NCBI GenBank assembly: GCA_003508835.1
Contig: PUFA01000034.1
Coordinates: forward strand, 4,924,501-4,988,500
Direction of reading: 5' to 3'
Source of the DNA: Eonycteris spelaea
Lineage: Eukaryota > Chordata > Mammalia > Chiroptera > Pteropodidae
DNA: 64,000 bases
The translations under genes and the position numbers were made by a program. Position 1 is the first letter of the stretch; each line of letters opens with the position of its first letter. This document shows positions 22,575 to 33,875 of the stretch, one piece after another. The notes beneath the pieces were generated by a model, which did no database searches, had not been told where the DNA came from, and saw nothing but the letters and a program-made list of their open reading frames with translations.

Positions 22575-22960
22575 GCAGATCTTTTGGTTGGGAAGCAGAT
22601 TACGAGATGGAATTTAGGGTACATGATGTTTATTAAGGAGTAGCCTTGGAAGGGAAGAAGAGGAAGTGGGATTGGGCCCAGGGAGAGTTGAGCTGTGATA
22701 CATACCCAATCGTAACCTCAGCCGACTCCACAGGGAACTCTGAAGCTAAAATGACCTGTCAGAGTTGTCCCTTGTTGAGTTGAAATGTTCCAGCCTTTAT
22801 AACCCCTTCCCATTAGTCAGTCATTGGGCTTGGGCCAGCATGTGCAGGGTGTGGCCTGGGCCAAGGGGCTTTCTGCAGCTGAGGGAATCCCTGGAGATGC
22901 TGACAGGATGTCCTTCCTTGTAGGGGACCTGGGCTGTGAAACTCTGTGTCCATCCAGTCT
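22575..22960. mobile_element. Unclassified interspersed repeat, GC-richer than flanks
   Basis: Sharply higher GC than its neighbours, with 'ttataaccccttcccattag' and 'ccagcatgtgcagggtgtgg'. It looks like a repeat I have seen in mammalian genomes but cannot name. Frames of 70-114 codons on both strands overlap here and are not credible genes. Confidence 0.3.
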
Positions 22961-23347
22961 CTGCATTTCCTTTTTACCAAAATCTTGGTTAAAGGCAATG
23001 TCACAATCACATTCTGTTGAGTCTTCCACATTTTCTATTTCTGTTACAAAAGATCACCTTATTACATGTTCAATTTCTGCTGCTAAAATAGTATTTTTGT
23101 GTTTAACAAATATTTTTTTAAAGTTGAGTTCTTGTCAGAAATGTTCGATGATTTTAGTTCAAAATTAAGAGCAAACAAAGCTTTAGAAGACAAACAGTTT
23201 TCTAATTATTTCAGAAGTATCTAAAAATTATTCTGTTTCACATTTTTGCTAGATAGTTCTTCCCCATCAACATATGTGGGAGAAGTTGTTTTAGATTATT
23301 GAAATTTTTGAGTGAATAATTTATCAAATTGTCAGCAGCTGCTTTTA

Positions 23348-23376
23348 CTAACAATAGATTTTAATGGATTAGTCTT
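23348..23376 (+). repeat. 29-bp exact direct repeat, left copy
   Basis: Starts ctaacaatagat and ends ggattagtctt; identical to 23828-23856. The bases immediately outside differ, so the match is bounded at 29 bp. Confidence 0.95.
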
Positions 23377-23827
23377 CTTTCGTTTTTCAAATTTTTAAAA
23401 AGGTTTAAATTTGCCAAAATATATTTGTGATCATTTTCTAAAAACCTCTTCTGTAATATCAAATTTGGCAGTAGTTTTTTAGTCTTCTTAAGTGCAGTAT
23501 CATAGCTGAATTTTTTTTGTAAACATTTAATATTTTTTTTTTTTAATTCCCATTTCCCTGCAACCTATTGACCTTCTGGCTTCAAGACACTTGTCCCTTT
23601 TCAGTATACATCACAATTAGTTGGGAAGTTGTTTGTAAGCCCAGGAGGGTTGGCTCCCTTTGTTTGGTTTTACATTGTACATCCTCTAGGGATTATTGGT
23701 GGGTCTCTTATTGCTATTGATGTTCTCATCCTGGTTCTCGATGAGGTATTTTCCAGGAGGTGTAGCTAACCAACAAAGAGAACTTTTGCTCTCTTTGATA
23801 CCAACTCAATGGTGATGTCAGCCATTT

Positions 23828-23856
23828 CTAACAATAGATTTTAATGGATTAGTCTT
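23828..23856 (+). repeat. 29-bp exact direct repeat, right copy
   Basis: Identical to 23348-23376. Could be a long target-site duplication of a retroinsertion or a templated insertion; see findings. Confidence 0.95.
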
Positions 23857-23914
23857 ATTCCATAGACTCCATAAATTCTACTAACTTGTGAAGAGCTAGT
23901 ATGTATAGAAAATT

Positions 23915-24095
23915 TTATGCACATTGTCTCATGTTAATTCTAACATCAGCCTCGTAAAGACATGTGCTTCAGTTACTCTTTAGATAAGAGAAACTTGAAG
24001 TTCGCAGAGAGTTTGAGTGCTTTGTCCATGGTCCTATAATAAGGGAAGAGCAGTCCTCAGTGGCCAAAACTGAGGTCAACTCTCTAATTATCATG
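23915..24095 (-). mobile_element. MIR SINE, antisense
   Basis: 'agataagagaaacttgaagt' and 'gagtgctttgtccatggtcc' match the antisense MIR order (gaggaaactgagg, then cttgcccaaggtca). Confidence 0.5.
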
Positions 24096-26283
24096 TTCTC
24101 AAAATTTGAGTTGAGCCAATGGAGTTACATTTAGAAAAGGTATAAGTAGTGTTCTTGTCACAAGCACAGGTGGTAGAATTAGCACTGTTAATTCATTGGC
24201 TAACTTTGAATTGTAATGTAGAGGGTTATAAAAAATCTCACAAATTAATATAAAAATTGCACTTTGTAACTTAACTCAGTCCTAAATTCCCATAAAATCA
24301 ATTGTCTTGTAAAATGTTATGATAAGGAGTTACACTGAAACAGGACAGATTGAATGCATGCCTTTGCTCCCCCTGAAGAATCCACTGAAAAGAGAGTGCA
24401 GGAATCAAAAGGTATTAACCCCACTCATCAAGGAACATGGAGTCGCATCCCTATCTGCCATACGTACTACAAGTACTACTACATCTGCTGGTGCTATGGT
24501 GCAAACGACAGAGCAGCTTGCTCAGTTAGTATGGACCAGTTACTAAGACTTATCTCACTCTGGGCCCAATTCAACCATTCTAAACCTGCAGCCTTACAAA
24601 GTACTTGGCAAGTAATTCGTTCTTACTCAACTTATATTAGTATATATTGTCTCCAGAATTTAGACAGGCATTCTAGGCACTGTTCCTCTTTCGTAGTGGG
24701 AGAAGATACAAGATGCAACGATGTACCCTTCACTTTGGAGGGTATTCCTCCACTTGCCTCAGACCTCTCAAGCCTCAGAAATTTCACTGAGATGTCAGGC
24801 TGCTTAAATTCTGTTGATTTGTTTCATATTCTCTGTTACGCACGTGTGTTTCCAAGATACTTTTACTTCCTCTCATAACATTTAATCACCAGGCTATAAT
24901 CTGTGTGAAGGATTAACATAATATTGTGGAATGTAAGATGATAAAGGTGTCGCTGGACTAAGTAATAGTATAGGGCTATAGATTTGATGTATACCCAAAG
25001 TAGTACAGTGAGAGGGTGTTGCTGTCTTGTCAGGTGAAAGCAAATTATTAAGAAGTATAAAAGGAAAAAATGCACTCACCAGACCAATAGCTGCGTACAC
25101 AGTAATAGAGACTGGGTTGATTGGTTCCAGCTAAGAAACTATATCTAGAACATCATCTTCAATTTACGTTGCCTCCTGATTGAATTTTCAATAATTCATT
25201 TTATTTCTCAAGAGCCATCTCTGCTGCACCTAGACTAAATAGGGTGAGTGAATGGGAATGTGGTTGGGATTCTGCAGTCCTTCCAGAAAGAAGCAGTATT
25301 GATTTGATGTACCTTGACAGGCAGAGGCAGTTAGAGGCTTCCACTTGGCTTTTCCCGCTACAAACTCCCTCTCTTGTTAGTTGCTGAGTATGTGCTTTCA
25401 AACTGCTTTCCAAGACTAGAGAACTAACCATAGAATGGGTTTAGGAACCCAAGAGACTCATTGTAAGTAGATTAAAAGCAAACTCCATTAATCACCTGGA
25501 TTTCAGAAGCCTCAACTCTGACCCATGGACTGTAATCTTGTTTGAGCCCCTAGAAATTAGCATCCATTAAGTATAGTAATTAAGACTGGTCTAGGAAGTT
25601 AAGTCAGTGTCTAGTAATCCCTCCAGTTTCTGAATACTTTCTTTTATTCTGTTTACTCCCCTGTGAAGTGATCTTGGTTCTCCATGGCAAGGGCTAACAG
25701 GAAAATATACAGGATAAATTGTCAGTATGATATCAGGAGATTGATTCAAGGGAAGCCAGGCTTCTCTTCAATGTCAGTAAACTGGGTCATGTCTAGAGCT
25801 TGGCTAAGGAATCTTGGTTATCTTGTGGTGATTCAGTCAGATTTTTGTTCACCAGACTTAGAGTTCATCACTTGTAGAAGCTATGTAAGACTTTAGTAGA
25901 TTATATATTTCAGTCCTAGAGACTCTACTAATAATTTTGCAAATCAAACCATTCTGATTACTGCTGTAGCCCTGCTACTTGTTCCAGAAACCATGTCCAC
26001 CTTGTCTCTACAGGTTAAGTCCCATCGTTTGGCTTCTGCCATCTTGGAATCACATCAATTTCATAAGATTCATGAACCTCATTTTAGAGAAACTTCTCAC
26101 ACTCCTGTTCCTAACTTAAAGAGTTCATGCACTAGAAAGTTTTTCATGGGTTCTGGTACTTCCCTCACAAATACATATCTCAAAACTTAGGTGAAGGGAG
26201 TTATCTTCTGGAATCTCCTGGATCCATCATTAAAGTATAAATAAGTAGCCAATAATAATATAACTCCAACATTCCTTTTTCCC

Positions 26284-26324
26284 TAAGCCTTTAGATATCT
26301 TCCTAAAGCCTTAGATACCTTCCT
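26284..26324 (+). repeat. ~20-bp imperfect tandem duplication
   Basis: taagcctttagatatcttcc is followed at once by taaagccttagataccttcc. Confidence 0.8.
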
Positions 26325-26968
26325 AGCATGAGTATACCAAGGAATTTCTGGCTTTGCATCTCCATTTAGTACAGACCAGTATTGTCCTCAAGAAAACCAT
26401 TAGAGCCACTCCCTACTGCTCAAACTCTCTCATTGAATTTAGACTATCTGGATTGTGCACCATATCAATAAATTCATCCTAATCCAATATTTCATAGTTT
26501 CTACCACAGACTTTAGAATCCATCTCCATACTTAATATCCGGGTTCCTTCCAATGCAAAATGGCAAAACTTTAAATTCTTTTACGTTTATGAGGCCTCTA
26601 GCTAGCTCATACCTTTTCTCTGTCCTGCTTGAGCTTGCTAGAATTTGAGTGTGGTGTAAGTCTAGAAACAATGAATGGCAGCCACGATGAACTTGAGGAT
26701 TATTTTTCTCCCTGCAGGTCAGCTCTATCAGGAGAGTTTGGTTCAAGTTCTTGACAAGATGGGCTAATGTTCACAGACATGGAGGAAAGGGCTGCTCCTA
26801 CCATCAGGGAAGCATGGTAGATTTGGGCGTTCAAGGTTTTCATTTTTATATACGTTGTCCTAGTTTTTAGAATCTCATTCCTTTCTAATCAAAGCCCTAA
26901 TCTCAACACAAGAGACTCCACGAGATTCTGAATTTAATTTGTCCTCCTGTATGTAGACAATATTTTCA

Positions 26969-27009
26969 GGTTTGTTTGTTTGTTTTCATTTGTTTGTTTG
27001 TTTTTGTGT
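26969..27009 (+). repeat. (TTTG)n simple repeat
   Basis: gtttgtttgtttg and tttgtttgtttgttt arrays separated by ttcat. Confidence 0.9.
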
Positions 27010-27459
27010 TTTAGAAATCTTGGCCCTGTGGCTGCAGGAGGTAAGGACTTAGTTCATGGAAGTCATAGGAGAGCAGTAGTGCTTTTATGAACCTCTGCCT
27101 GAAAATTTTCTGTCCTAAGATTATTCTTTTTCTTACTCCATTCACTGACTCCCTCGGAAGAAATCAACAAATCTCAGTTTTACACTTTCTATTACAATTA
27201 TAGTATTCTATTAAGTTAGCATTTTATCTTTTAAAAACATATCTTCTAATGGGCATTTCATCCTAGATGACTAGAGATGAATACTAGAGATAATTTACTT
27301 ATTGTCTTGCCCCTGATGATTGGAGGACTTCCCATTTGCCACATGATATTGACATACGTCATTATTCCTTTTACTCTGGAATCTAGTCATGTCAGAGAAC
27401 CACATCCAGAGTCTCAACCTTATGGCTGTATTTCCCTGAAATAAATTCCATGACCAACA

Positions 27460-27760
27460 ACCTTCTCAGTTAGAATTTGGTCAGAGAAACAGAAACCACT
27501 CTAATTCTGGACATAAAATGTTTACATGGAATTGGAAGATTGTGGTACTGTTGCAAGTGCTGACTGGGTGAGAGGGAGCAATCATCAGGAAACCTGCTAC
27601 CACAATTCAGGGAGCAACTGCAGAAGAGCGGAGGATGTGACAGTTACAACCTCTGTGAAGCAGTATGTCATATTTATGTCAGGAAGCCATTGTGAAGTTA
27701 TGTTTGTACATACGTATGACCACTCTGCATCCCCAGAGAATAATAGATTCTGGTACTCTC
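27460..27760. mobile_element. Interspersed repeat of the 19506-20030 type
   Basis: 'ggtcagagaaacagaaacca' and 'gagggagcaatcatcaggaa' share the head of the insert in the L2 at 19.5 kb. Family not resolved; possibly an old L1 3' end. Confidence 0.4.
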
Positions 27761-28845
27761 ATGCAGTCTGAAACTCACGTGATAGCAATCTCTAACCTGG
27801 ATCACATAAGGTAGGTGACTCTGGAAAACACTCTCCTTGACCTTTAGGGCATATGGTTATTGGGTGATGAATTGGCAACAGAAAACCCTGCATAATGTCT
27901 AAGGCTATAAAAAAAGAAATAAAAAAATATTAGAATTATGAACACATAATTTGGAAGAGATAGCAAGATGCTGTGTATGATTTCCTAAGCAAAGTGCGCA
28001 TTGAGAGTAGAATAATATATAAGATACTATTTATCTTATAAGCCTTTTAATATTATTTGATTTTTAAAAGAATGTACAACTATTAGTTTTAAAAATGTAG
28101 GGCAATAGGGCTAAGAAATATCATTTTTCAGGTAAATAAGAAATTTTACTGTGCAGATTTAAAACATTTCTATGTAGATTTATAACAATTTTATGACTCT
28201 TTCAAAATAAATGGAACATTTTGGTTGGTTCTACTATTATATTTGCTCAAGCCTGTTATTCTTAGACCCAGAAGAGACATAATGTCCTCTAATGGCCCCC
28301 ATGCTAACTTGGGACACATACCATATCAAGGACATTATGTTTCTTCTGGTGAAGTCATACAGAGCAAGCAGCTCTTACACCAGAGGCAAAAGGTCAGGTG
28401 TCAGTTTCACCCCAAACATGACCTTGGCTGGCTATTGATAGGGCCGGGTAAAGAAGGATAATTTCTGTTTTCCATGGTGAGTTCTGGATCTGATTCCACT
28501 GGAAGTTCCAACATAGCCTACATTATTTGGAAGGAGATTAAGTGCTAAATGCAACTTTCAGCTTGAGGTTTTGTTGGAAATCAGAGCAGAGAGAAATTGG
28601 CTTCGTATGTAGAGGTTACAGAAAGAACTATATAGAACTTTCTTCAAATCTTAAGTGATAACTGTTAAAGCTTGGAAAATCTTTTGCTTAAACATTCTTT
28701 TGGAAGAGGTGACTTTTGGAATGGACTTCTTTGAGTTTTATTGTTGTTTTTAAAGATTTTTGTCTACATATTAACCAAAAGCAGTTCAGCACAGAAATGA
28801 GAATTTTTTCAAAAGAACAGAATTGCGTAATGTATCAAGCATGCC
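27761..28845. other. No gene seen; unclassified
   Basis: AT-rich to 28,220, then moderate GC to 28,470 with a 78-codon frame of no recognised kind. The 28,240-28,450 stretch may be old LTR sequence but I cannot support a name. Confidence 0.3.
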
Positions 28846-28849
28846 TGTT

Positions 28850-29060
28850 TCAGAAATAGTCTCTGGGTTCAGGTCCTTCTTCTGACTTTTGCTAGGCAAA
28901 TTTTCCCAGAATTGTTCCAGTTAGGTATTGTTTTTTCTTATTTAAAATAAAGTTGATACCCCCTACCGCAGAGTATTGTTGGGAAGATTCAAAGACTGGA
29001 TAGTTCATGTAAATTGCTTATCACAGTTTCCAGCGCAGAATATTAGCTACCATTATTATA
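28850..29060 (+). mobile_element. MIR SINE
   Basis: 'tctgggttcaggtccttctt', 'gcagagtattgttgggaaga' and 'ttgcttatcacagtttccag' track MIR from box-B-like head to tail. Confidence 0.6.
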
Positions 29061-29719
29061 AATAAGTTTAAACTATTTTTCCCAAAACATATCACACAAA
29101 AGCATGTTTATACAATGTTAGGGAGAATGTATGTATATATAGATGGGAGCTTAGGAAATTTAAAATTGTGACATGACAATATTCAGATTCTTATCTTTTG
29201 GTGTTCTTTGAAGGGTCAATGATTAGAAACACCACACAGTTATTGAAAGGAACAAATAAAATCACGTGTATAAAGTCCCTTCGTAAAATCTGTGAGGCTC
29301 TAACACAGTGTAAACAGCTGATCAGCAGAATCAGAGCAATAACATCTACTCTATGCGTTATGCTTGAACCACCAGGATGAAGACAGCCACAGTCTTTCTT
29401 CTGGAGCCTGGGCGAGCTGGAGGGGACAGTAGTTTCAGCATCCTTGTGTCTCAATGCACTAATAGAAGAACACTATGATCACAGAATGCTTCAAATGAAG
29501 GTTTCTTCTTCCTATTATCATTATTGTAGGACAGAACAGTACAAGAGGAAGAATAACTATCAGAGTGGTCTCAGCCCGGGTTTTTTCATTTACTGACAGG
29601 CATGGGACTTGCTCAAGGACAAAAAAGAGTTATTCCCGGAGTCTGTACTAGAACAAAGGACTCCCCCCCCGCCACCCATTTCCTGTTCTCCCCTCTTCAT
29701 GTTGATGCTAACCTACTGT
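29061..29719. other. No gene seen
   Basis: Unclassified; short frames on both strands at 29191-29454 cover the same bases and lack homology. A C8 run occurs at about 29664. Confidence 0.35.
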
Positions 29720-30072
29720 TTAGTTTGTCAGGGCTGCTGTAACAAAACACCACAAACTGGGGTGCTTAAACAACAGAAACGCATTTTCTGACAGGTCCAG
29801 AGGCTGGAAGTCCAAGACCAGGCTCTAGCAGGGTTGGTTTCTCCAGCGGTGACTCTCTTCGTGTGCAGACAGGTGCTTTCTCCTTGTGCCCTCACGGGGT
29901 CTTCCTTTATCCATGCACATCCTCTCCCTATAGGGACCCAGTCATTTTTGAGTAGAGCCCCACTTTGTGACCTCGTTGAACCTTTATTACCTTTTAAAGG
30001 CTCAAATACAGCCATATTGGGGGTTAGGGCTTCAACTTCCGGATTTTGGGGAGACACAATTCAGTCTGTAAC
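29720..30072 (+). mobile_element. L1M-type 3' repeat, copy 3
   Basis: 'tagtttgtcagggctgctgt', 'aacaaaacaccacaaactgg', 'ccagaggctggaagtccaag' and 'ggggagacacaattcagtct' mark the family seen at 7441, 8606 and 58735. Frames 29609-30112 on both strands are repeat shadows. Confidence 0.75.
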
Positions 30073-30439
30073 AGCTATCCATGAAGATATTGCTTTTCCC
30101 ATATTGTTCTAATGTTCTTCTCCTAAGCTGAAACCTTTGTTGGGTCTGTCTGCACCCAGATTTTCGTCTATAGGCACATTTGTTCTACCTGACCATCCTG
30201 TCTTGGCACTTAACACTCAGAGACCAAGTCAATCTACCAAGCAGAATAAACTAAAACTACTTTCAGAACAATTAAAAATTCCATTTCAATTGTAAATTAT
30301 CAGCAATCTTTGTTATATTCAGCTGAGTGGAAAATACATCTCAGGTTAAATCAAGAAGTTGTTAATTACATTTCTCATTATAGTTTTACCTTGGAACTAA
30401 TAGTAGTAAAAACTGCTTTTACATTTTGTTTTCTGTGTT
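30073..30439. other. No gene seen
   Basis: Unique-looking AT-rich spacer; nothing recognised. Confidence 0.35.
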
Positions 30440-30990
30440 TTATTTTTTTAATTAATTTTTTTATTATTATTATGGCGACATTGGTTAACAAAATCCAGTA
30501 AGTTTCTATTGTACAATTCAATAGTAAGGCATGTATTTTGCATCGTGTGTTCACTGCCCATAGTTAGATTTCTTTCTGTCACCACGTATTTGACCCCTTC
30601 TATTCCATCTACCTCCTCACTCCTCCCTCCTCCCTCCCCTCGGTAACCACTATATCTATCTATGAGTCTCAGTTTGTTTATTCTGTTTGTTTGTTGCTTT
30701 TAGGTTTATATTGCACATATAAGTGAAATCATGTGGTTTTCAACTTTTTCTGTCTGGCTTATTTTGCTTAGCATGATTATCTCAAGGTCCATCCATATTG
30801 TTGCAAATGGCAGAATTTCATTTCTTCTTATGGGTGAGTAATATTCCATTGTAGAATATGAACCGCATCTTCTTTATCCAATCATCTGTTATAGGACACT
30901 TTGGTTGCTTCCATGTCCTGGCCACTGTGAAAAATGCTGCTATGAACATCGGTGTGCAAACATCTTTACAAATATATGTTTTCTGCATCC
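30440..30990 (-). mobile_element. L1 3' end, antisense
   Basis: 'gcgacattggttaacaaaat', 'ttgcatcgtgtgttcactgc', then a 'gtcaccacgtatttgacccc' stretch, the C/T-rich tcctccctcctccctcccct block, 'aagtgaaatcatgtggtttt' and 'tattccattgtagaatatg' are the antisense 3' UTR of an L1 typical of laurasiatherian genomes. Younger-looking than the L1M copies. Confidence 0.8.
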
Positions 30991-31406
30991 TTAAAGCTTG
31001 ATTTTCCAGGTATAGCCTTTACCAGAAAAGGAAAAATCTAAAGGGGGAGCATGATCTGCGTGATCCAGGTGGTATAGCTATAGATAAAGACAGAAATTAT
31101 AGAGATAGAGACGGAGGTGAGGGATGCATAGTGATAGATATACATATCGACATTTCTGTGTGAGTTCATAATCTTTGTTGTAACAAAACGTTTTGTTCTT
31201 ATTCATGACTGTAAATAAAGGTAAGTCCATCCCTTTTTACAAACTTAATCCATGATGTAAGACAAGCAACCTACAGGATTTGCTGAGGGCACAGAAATTG
31301 CAAGTTTACTTAAAAAGAAATACATGTAAAGGGTCTAACTGCCGAGAATCACTTTTTTCCATGAAAAAAAAAAACACAGTAGGTTCTTTACATAAATATA
31401 ATAATT

Positions 31407-31436
31407 TTATACTGTAGCTGAAATGCTACAGTATAA
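31407..31436. repeat. Perfect hairpin, 12-bp stem, 6-nt loop
   Basis: ttatactgtagc pairs with gctacagtataa around tgaaat. Too short for a microRNA precursor. It ends 14 bp before a G-quadruplex-type block. Confidence 0.9.
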
Positions 31437-31450
31437 CCAGAACTGACACT

Positions 31451-31485
31451 GGGGGGGGGGTGAGTGGAGTGGGGGGGGGGTGGGG
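31451..31485 (+). repeat. G-quadruplex-type block, G10-N10-G10-T-G4
   Basis: Two runs of ten Gs separated by tgagtggagt and followed by T and four more Gs. Enough G-runs of three or more for an intramolecular quadruplex on the + strand. Confidence 0.9.
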
Positions 31486-31555
31486 CAGATGTACCCAGGG
31501 TTTAGATTGGGCATCTGACTCCAAAGTAGACAGAGTTCGTTCTACCACGATGCTT

Positions 31556-31680
31556 GGCCAATTTTGCAGAACAGGAAATAGAAGCCCAGAAAGATGAGTG
31601 ACTTTTAAAAATTCAACTAATGAGGAAGAGCTAGGGATGTGAATGGAAGCCAGGGTGCTTGATTCTCACTGAATGAGTTA
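31556..31680 (-). mobile_element. MIR SINE, antisense
   Basis: 'acaggaaatagaagcccaga', 'agatgagtgacttttaaaaa' and 'ggaagccagggtgcttgatt' follow antisense MIR. Confidence 0.55.
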
Positions 31681-33005
31681 AGTTCACCTAAGCTTTGTAT
31701 AAATTACTACTTATCTCTTATATCCTCTAAACCTCATTGAAAACAAGGGTCTTAGAAGGGCTAGTAATTTCTGAACTGGAAATTCTGTTTTTGTTTGGCT
31801 ATGTTGAAACCTTTGGATTCTTTTTCATACAGAAGTTCCTCTCTCTTTGGGTTTATCACATGTCACTAAAATATAAAGCCAGACCAAATTCTTAATATCT
31901 TTCCTTAAAATATGATACAATATACTGCCATTGATATTAATTTCTTTAAGTCATAGAAGAAACATATTTATTGCCCAGGTGGACAAAGTGAAGAAAAAAA
32001 AAGAACAATCAAGAATCTATTATCAATCAAAGATACATTTTAGTATTTGGTTTAACCTTTAGCAGTACAACATTATTCATAAACGCAGACCTTCACAAAG
32101 AACTACAACTGGTTTTTCATTATTTTGTTTTTCATTTTTTCCTTTTCTCTGAGCGACTTACCCTCTGGGGGAGATGCTGGCAGGTAATGAGATCATCTTA
32201 AGACAGTTTAGAGGTTGTACGAAGGATCCTAAATCAACTTCAGATGGCGGAAAGCAAGCACCATATAATGACTGGGTGTGATTTCACCCGCTCTGCTGTT
32301 TGCTTCTCTGCACAAGCTGCGGAGTGTTAAATGCTAATGCAATGCCAGCATTTCTTTACTATTTAGACAAAAGAAACCTTAATGAGATATTTCTCATGAG
32401 TTTCCATAGCAATGCTTGCCTTGGAATAACATTAAGATAAAAAATTTCTCAGCATAACTTTAAAATCTCAACTAACTCATAGCAACAGGTTTCAACCATA
32501 AGACAGACATTTCCATTGGGAATACTGATTTGATTAAGTGTTCGCAATAGAGATTTTTATTTAGCGTTACCATCTGCAGCCATAATTACTCTGAACTTGT
32601 GAAAATGAAGAGTTTGTCAGGAGATATGACATTAATTTCTGAGAAAGGAGAACTTCTCTGTTTTGCATGGATGGAAGAACAGAATATAATGAAAAGGCTT
32701 TACAGGGACACTATGAGAACTTGTTAGGGCCTTTAAATGTTAACATAGGGAGGGAGAAGACTGGAAAATTAACTTGGGATTGGGATACAAGTTAGTGAAG
32801 CAGCTGACTTAACCTTTCTTCTTTTCCAGTTTCAGCCAATGTGCATGTCCTTCTTTTGAACCCAGAAACTAGAGCCCATTGAGGATGGAGCGGTCCTAAC
32901 CCATAGTTTGAGCCTCCTTGGGCACCTGGAGCTCTATGATGCAGTCCCCTGAGAAGCGCTTTAGAGAAAACTGATGGAGACCAGCTGACTACCCATCTCT
33001 TCTTG
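31681..33005. other. No gene seen; candidate conserved non-coding DNA at 32130-32660
   Basis: 32,130-32,660 is free of recognisable repeats, less monotonous than its flanks and dense in motifs such as aatgagatcat, ttaaatgctaatgcaatgcc and ccttaatgagatat. That is the look of a developmental enhancer, but by eye this is suggestive only. A 73-codon minus frame at 32792-33013 has no homology I know. Confidence 0.3.
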
Positions 33006-33009
33006 AATT

Positions 33010-33142
33010 TCAATGAACATACCCATCACCTGGGAATCTTGTGGCATTGCAGATTCTGATTATCCTGGATTGGGTGGGGTTAAAGTCTGCGTTTCCAATG
33101 AGGTGATGCTGGTTGGTCCTCACTTAGAGTAACAATCTAGAC
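33010..33142. mobile_element. MER5A-type hAT fragment
   Basis: 'acccatcacctgggaatctt', 'cagattctgattatcctgga', 'gtctgcgtttccaatgaggt' and 'gatgctggttggtcc' match the short Charlie-derived MER5A element. Confidence 0.7.
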
Positions 33143-33537
33143 CATTAAGAATGGGAGAACCAGGAGGCTCATCCATGGTCGCACTCTTTCCCAGCCCTCA
33201 CCCCAATCACAAAGGAGGTAAGAGAGAACTTTTCTCTTTCATCAACTTCTTACTCTCCTTATGCCTTTCATGCCCCTGCCTCATTCAATGTTTCTGCTAT
33301 CTGAAGGTTCCTGGGAACTCTGGGGATGAGACAGGAGAGTAAGAAAGGATCACAAGTGTGACTTTGCCCAAGATCAAAAGAACTTCCCCGGAATGCTCAC
33401 AGCCTGTTTCTTATCCCTTACATGTGTCTGGGACATAAATTTTCATCTTTGCCTTTAATCCCACACGCTGAGATTTACTATACCCGACTCTTGACCACTC
33501 CCTAGAAAGAAATTCTTGCTCTTCTTTTTAACATTAC
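33143..33537. other. No gene seen
   Basis: A 63-codon frame (33151-33342) opens with MGEPGGSSMV but shows no domain, splice context or homology. Sequence otherwise unclassified, possibly L2-like in the C/T-rich part. Confidence 0.3.
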
Positions 33538-33576
33538 ACACTAAATTTAATATATGGTATGTGTTAAATTTAGTGT
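33538..33576. repeat. Inverted repeat, perfect 13-bp arms, 13-nt loop
   Basis: acactaaatttaa and ttaaatttagtgt are exact reverse complements around tatatggtatgtg. Confidence 0.9.
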
Positions 33577-33699
33577 TTGTCATTAAGATAAGTCACACCT
33601 TTAAGGAAGACATGCTATCTTTTTTTCTTTTAAAATAACGGCTGAATCTGTTATGTAACATCCTTATCCTTATGTATTAAAGAAACAGTTATCTAACTG

Positions 33700-33875
33700 A
33701 TTTTCTACAAGACTGAAATTCAGTCTTGCTCAGTCGATTACTTATTCTGTGACCTGAAGGCAAAACATTTAAATTTCTGGGCTTTTAATTCCTTATTTTG
33801 CACTGTAAAGTTTGGATGAGGTGGTTACTTAGGTGCCTTCTGAGACTACATTCTAGAGTCCTAGTAAATACAGTA
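33700..33875 (+). mobile_element. MIR SINE
   Basis: 'ttactt attctgtgacctg'-type text, 'ctgggcttttaattcctta', 'ctgtaaagtttggatgaggt' and 'tagagtcctagtaaata' follow MIR from centre to tail. The 270 bp after it shows nothing I can name. Confidence 0.55.
33708..33728. repeat. 21-bp palindrome with single-base centre
   Basis: caagactgaa, one A, then ttcagtcttg. It lies at the left edge of a MIR. Confidence 0.9.

Larger units (their letters stand above)
22961..23914. other. No gene seen; contains the 29-bp direct repeat pair
   Basis: T-rich sequence with poly-T at about 23530-23544. The only structure is the exact 29-bp repeat at 23348-23376 and 23828-23856, bracketing 451 bp. Confidence 0.4.
24100..27455. 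other. No gene supported; possible old LTR-element interior (24.3-26.8 kb)
   Basis: The 24,310-24,880 and 25,200-26,760 parts have the even composition and loosely open frames of a decayed retroviral-like interior. The longest frame of the whole window is here (24354-24878, +, 174 codons). It shows no motif I can identify: no zinc knuckle, protease DSG/DTG or RT YXDD. Possible orientation and family are unknown. Short tandem and (TTTG)n repeats occur at 26284 and 26969. Confidence 0.3.
30991..31555. other. No gene seen; holds hairpin and G-rich block
   Basis: Includes gatagagatagag-like short tandem DNA near 31100, the 31407-31436 hairpin and the 31451-31485 G block. Confidence 0.4.

Noticed and set aside
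24354..24878. 174-codon open frame as a gene
   Set aside because: No recognisable domain, no splice or promoter context, odd composition (CYGAND, YYKYYY runs), and it lies in repeat-like sequence.
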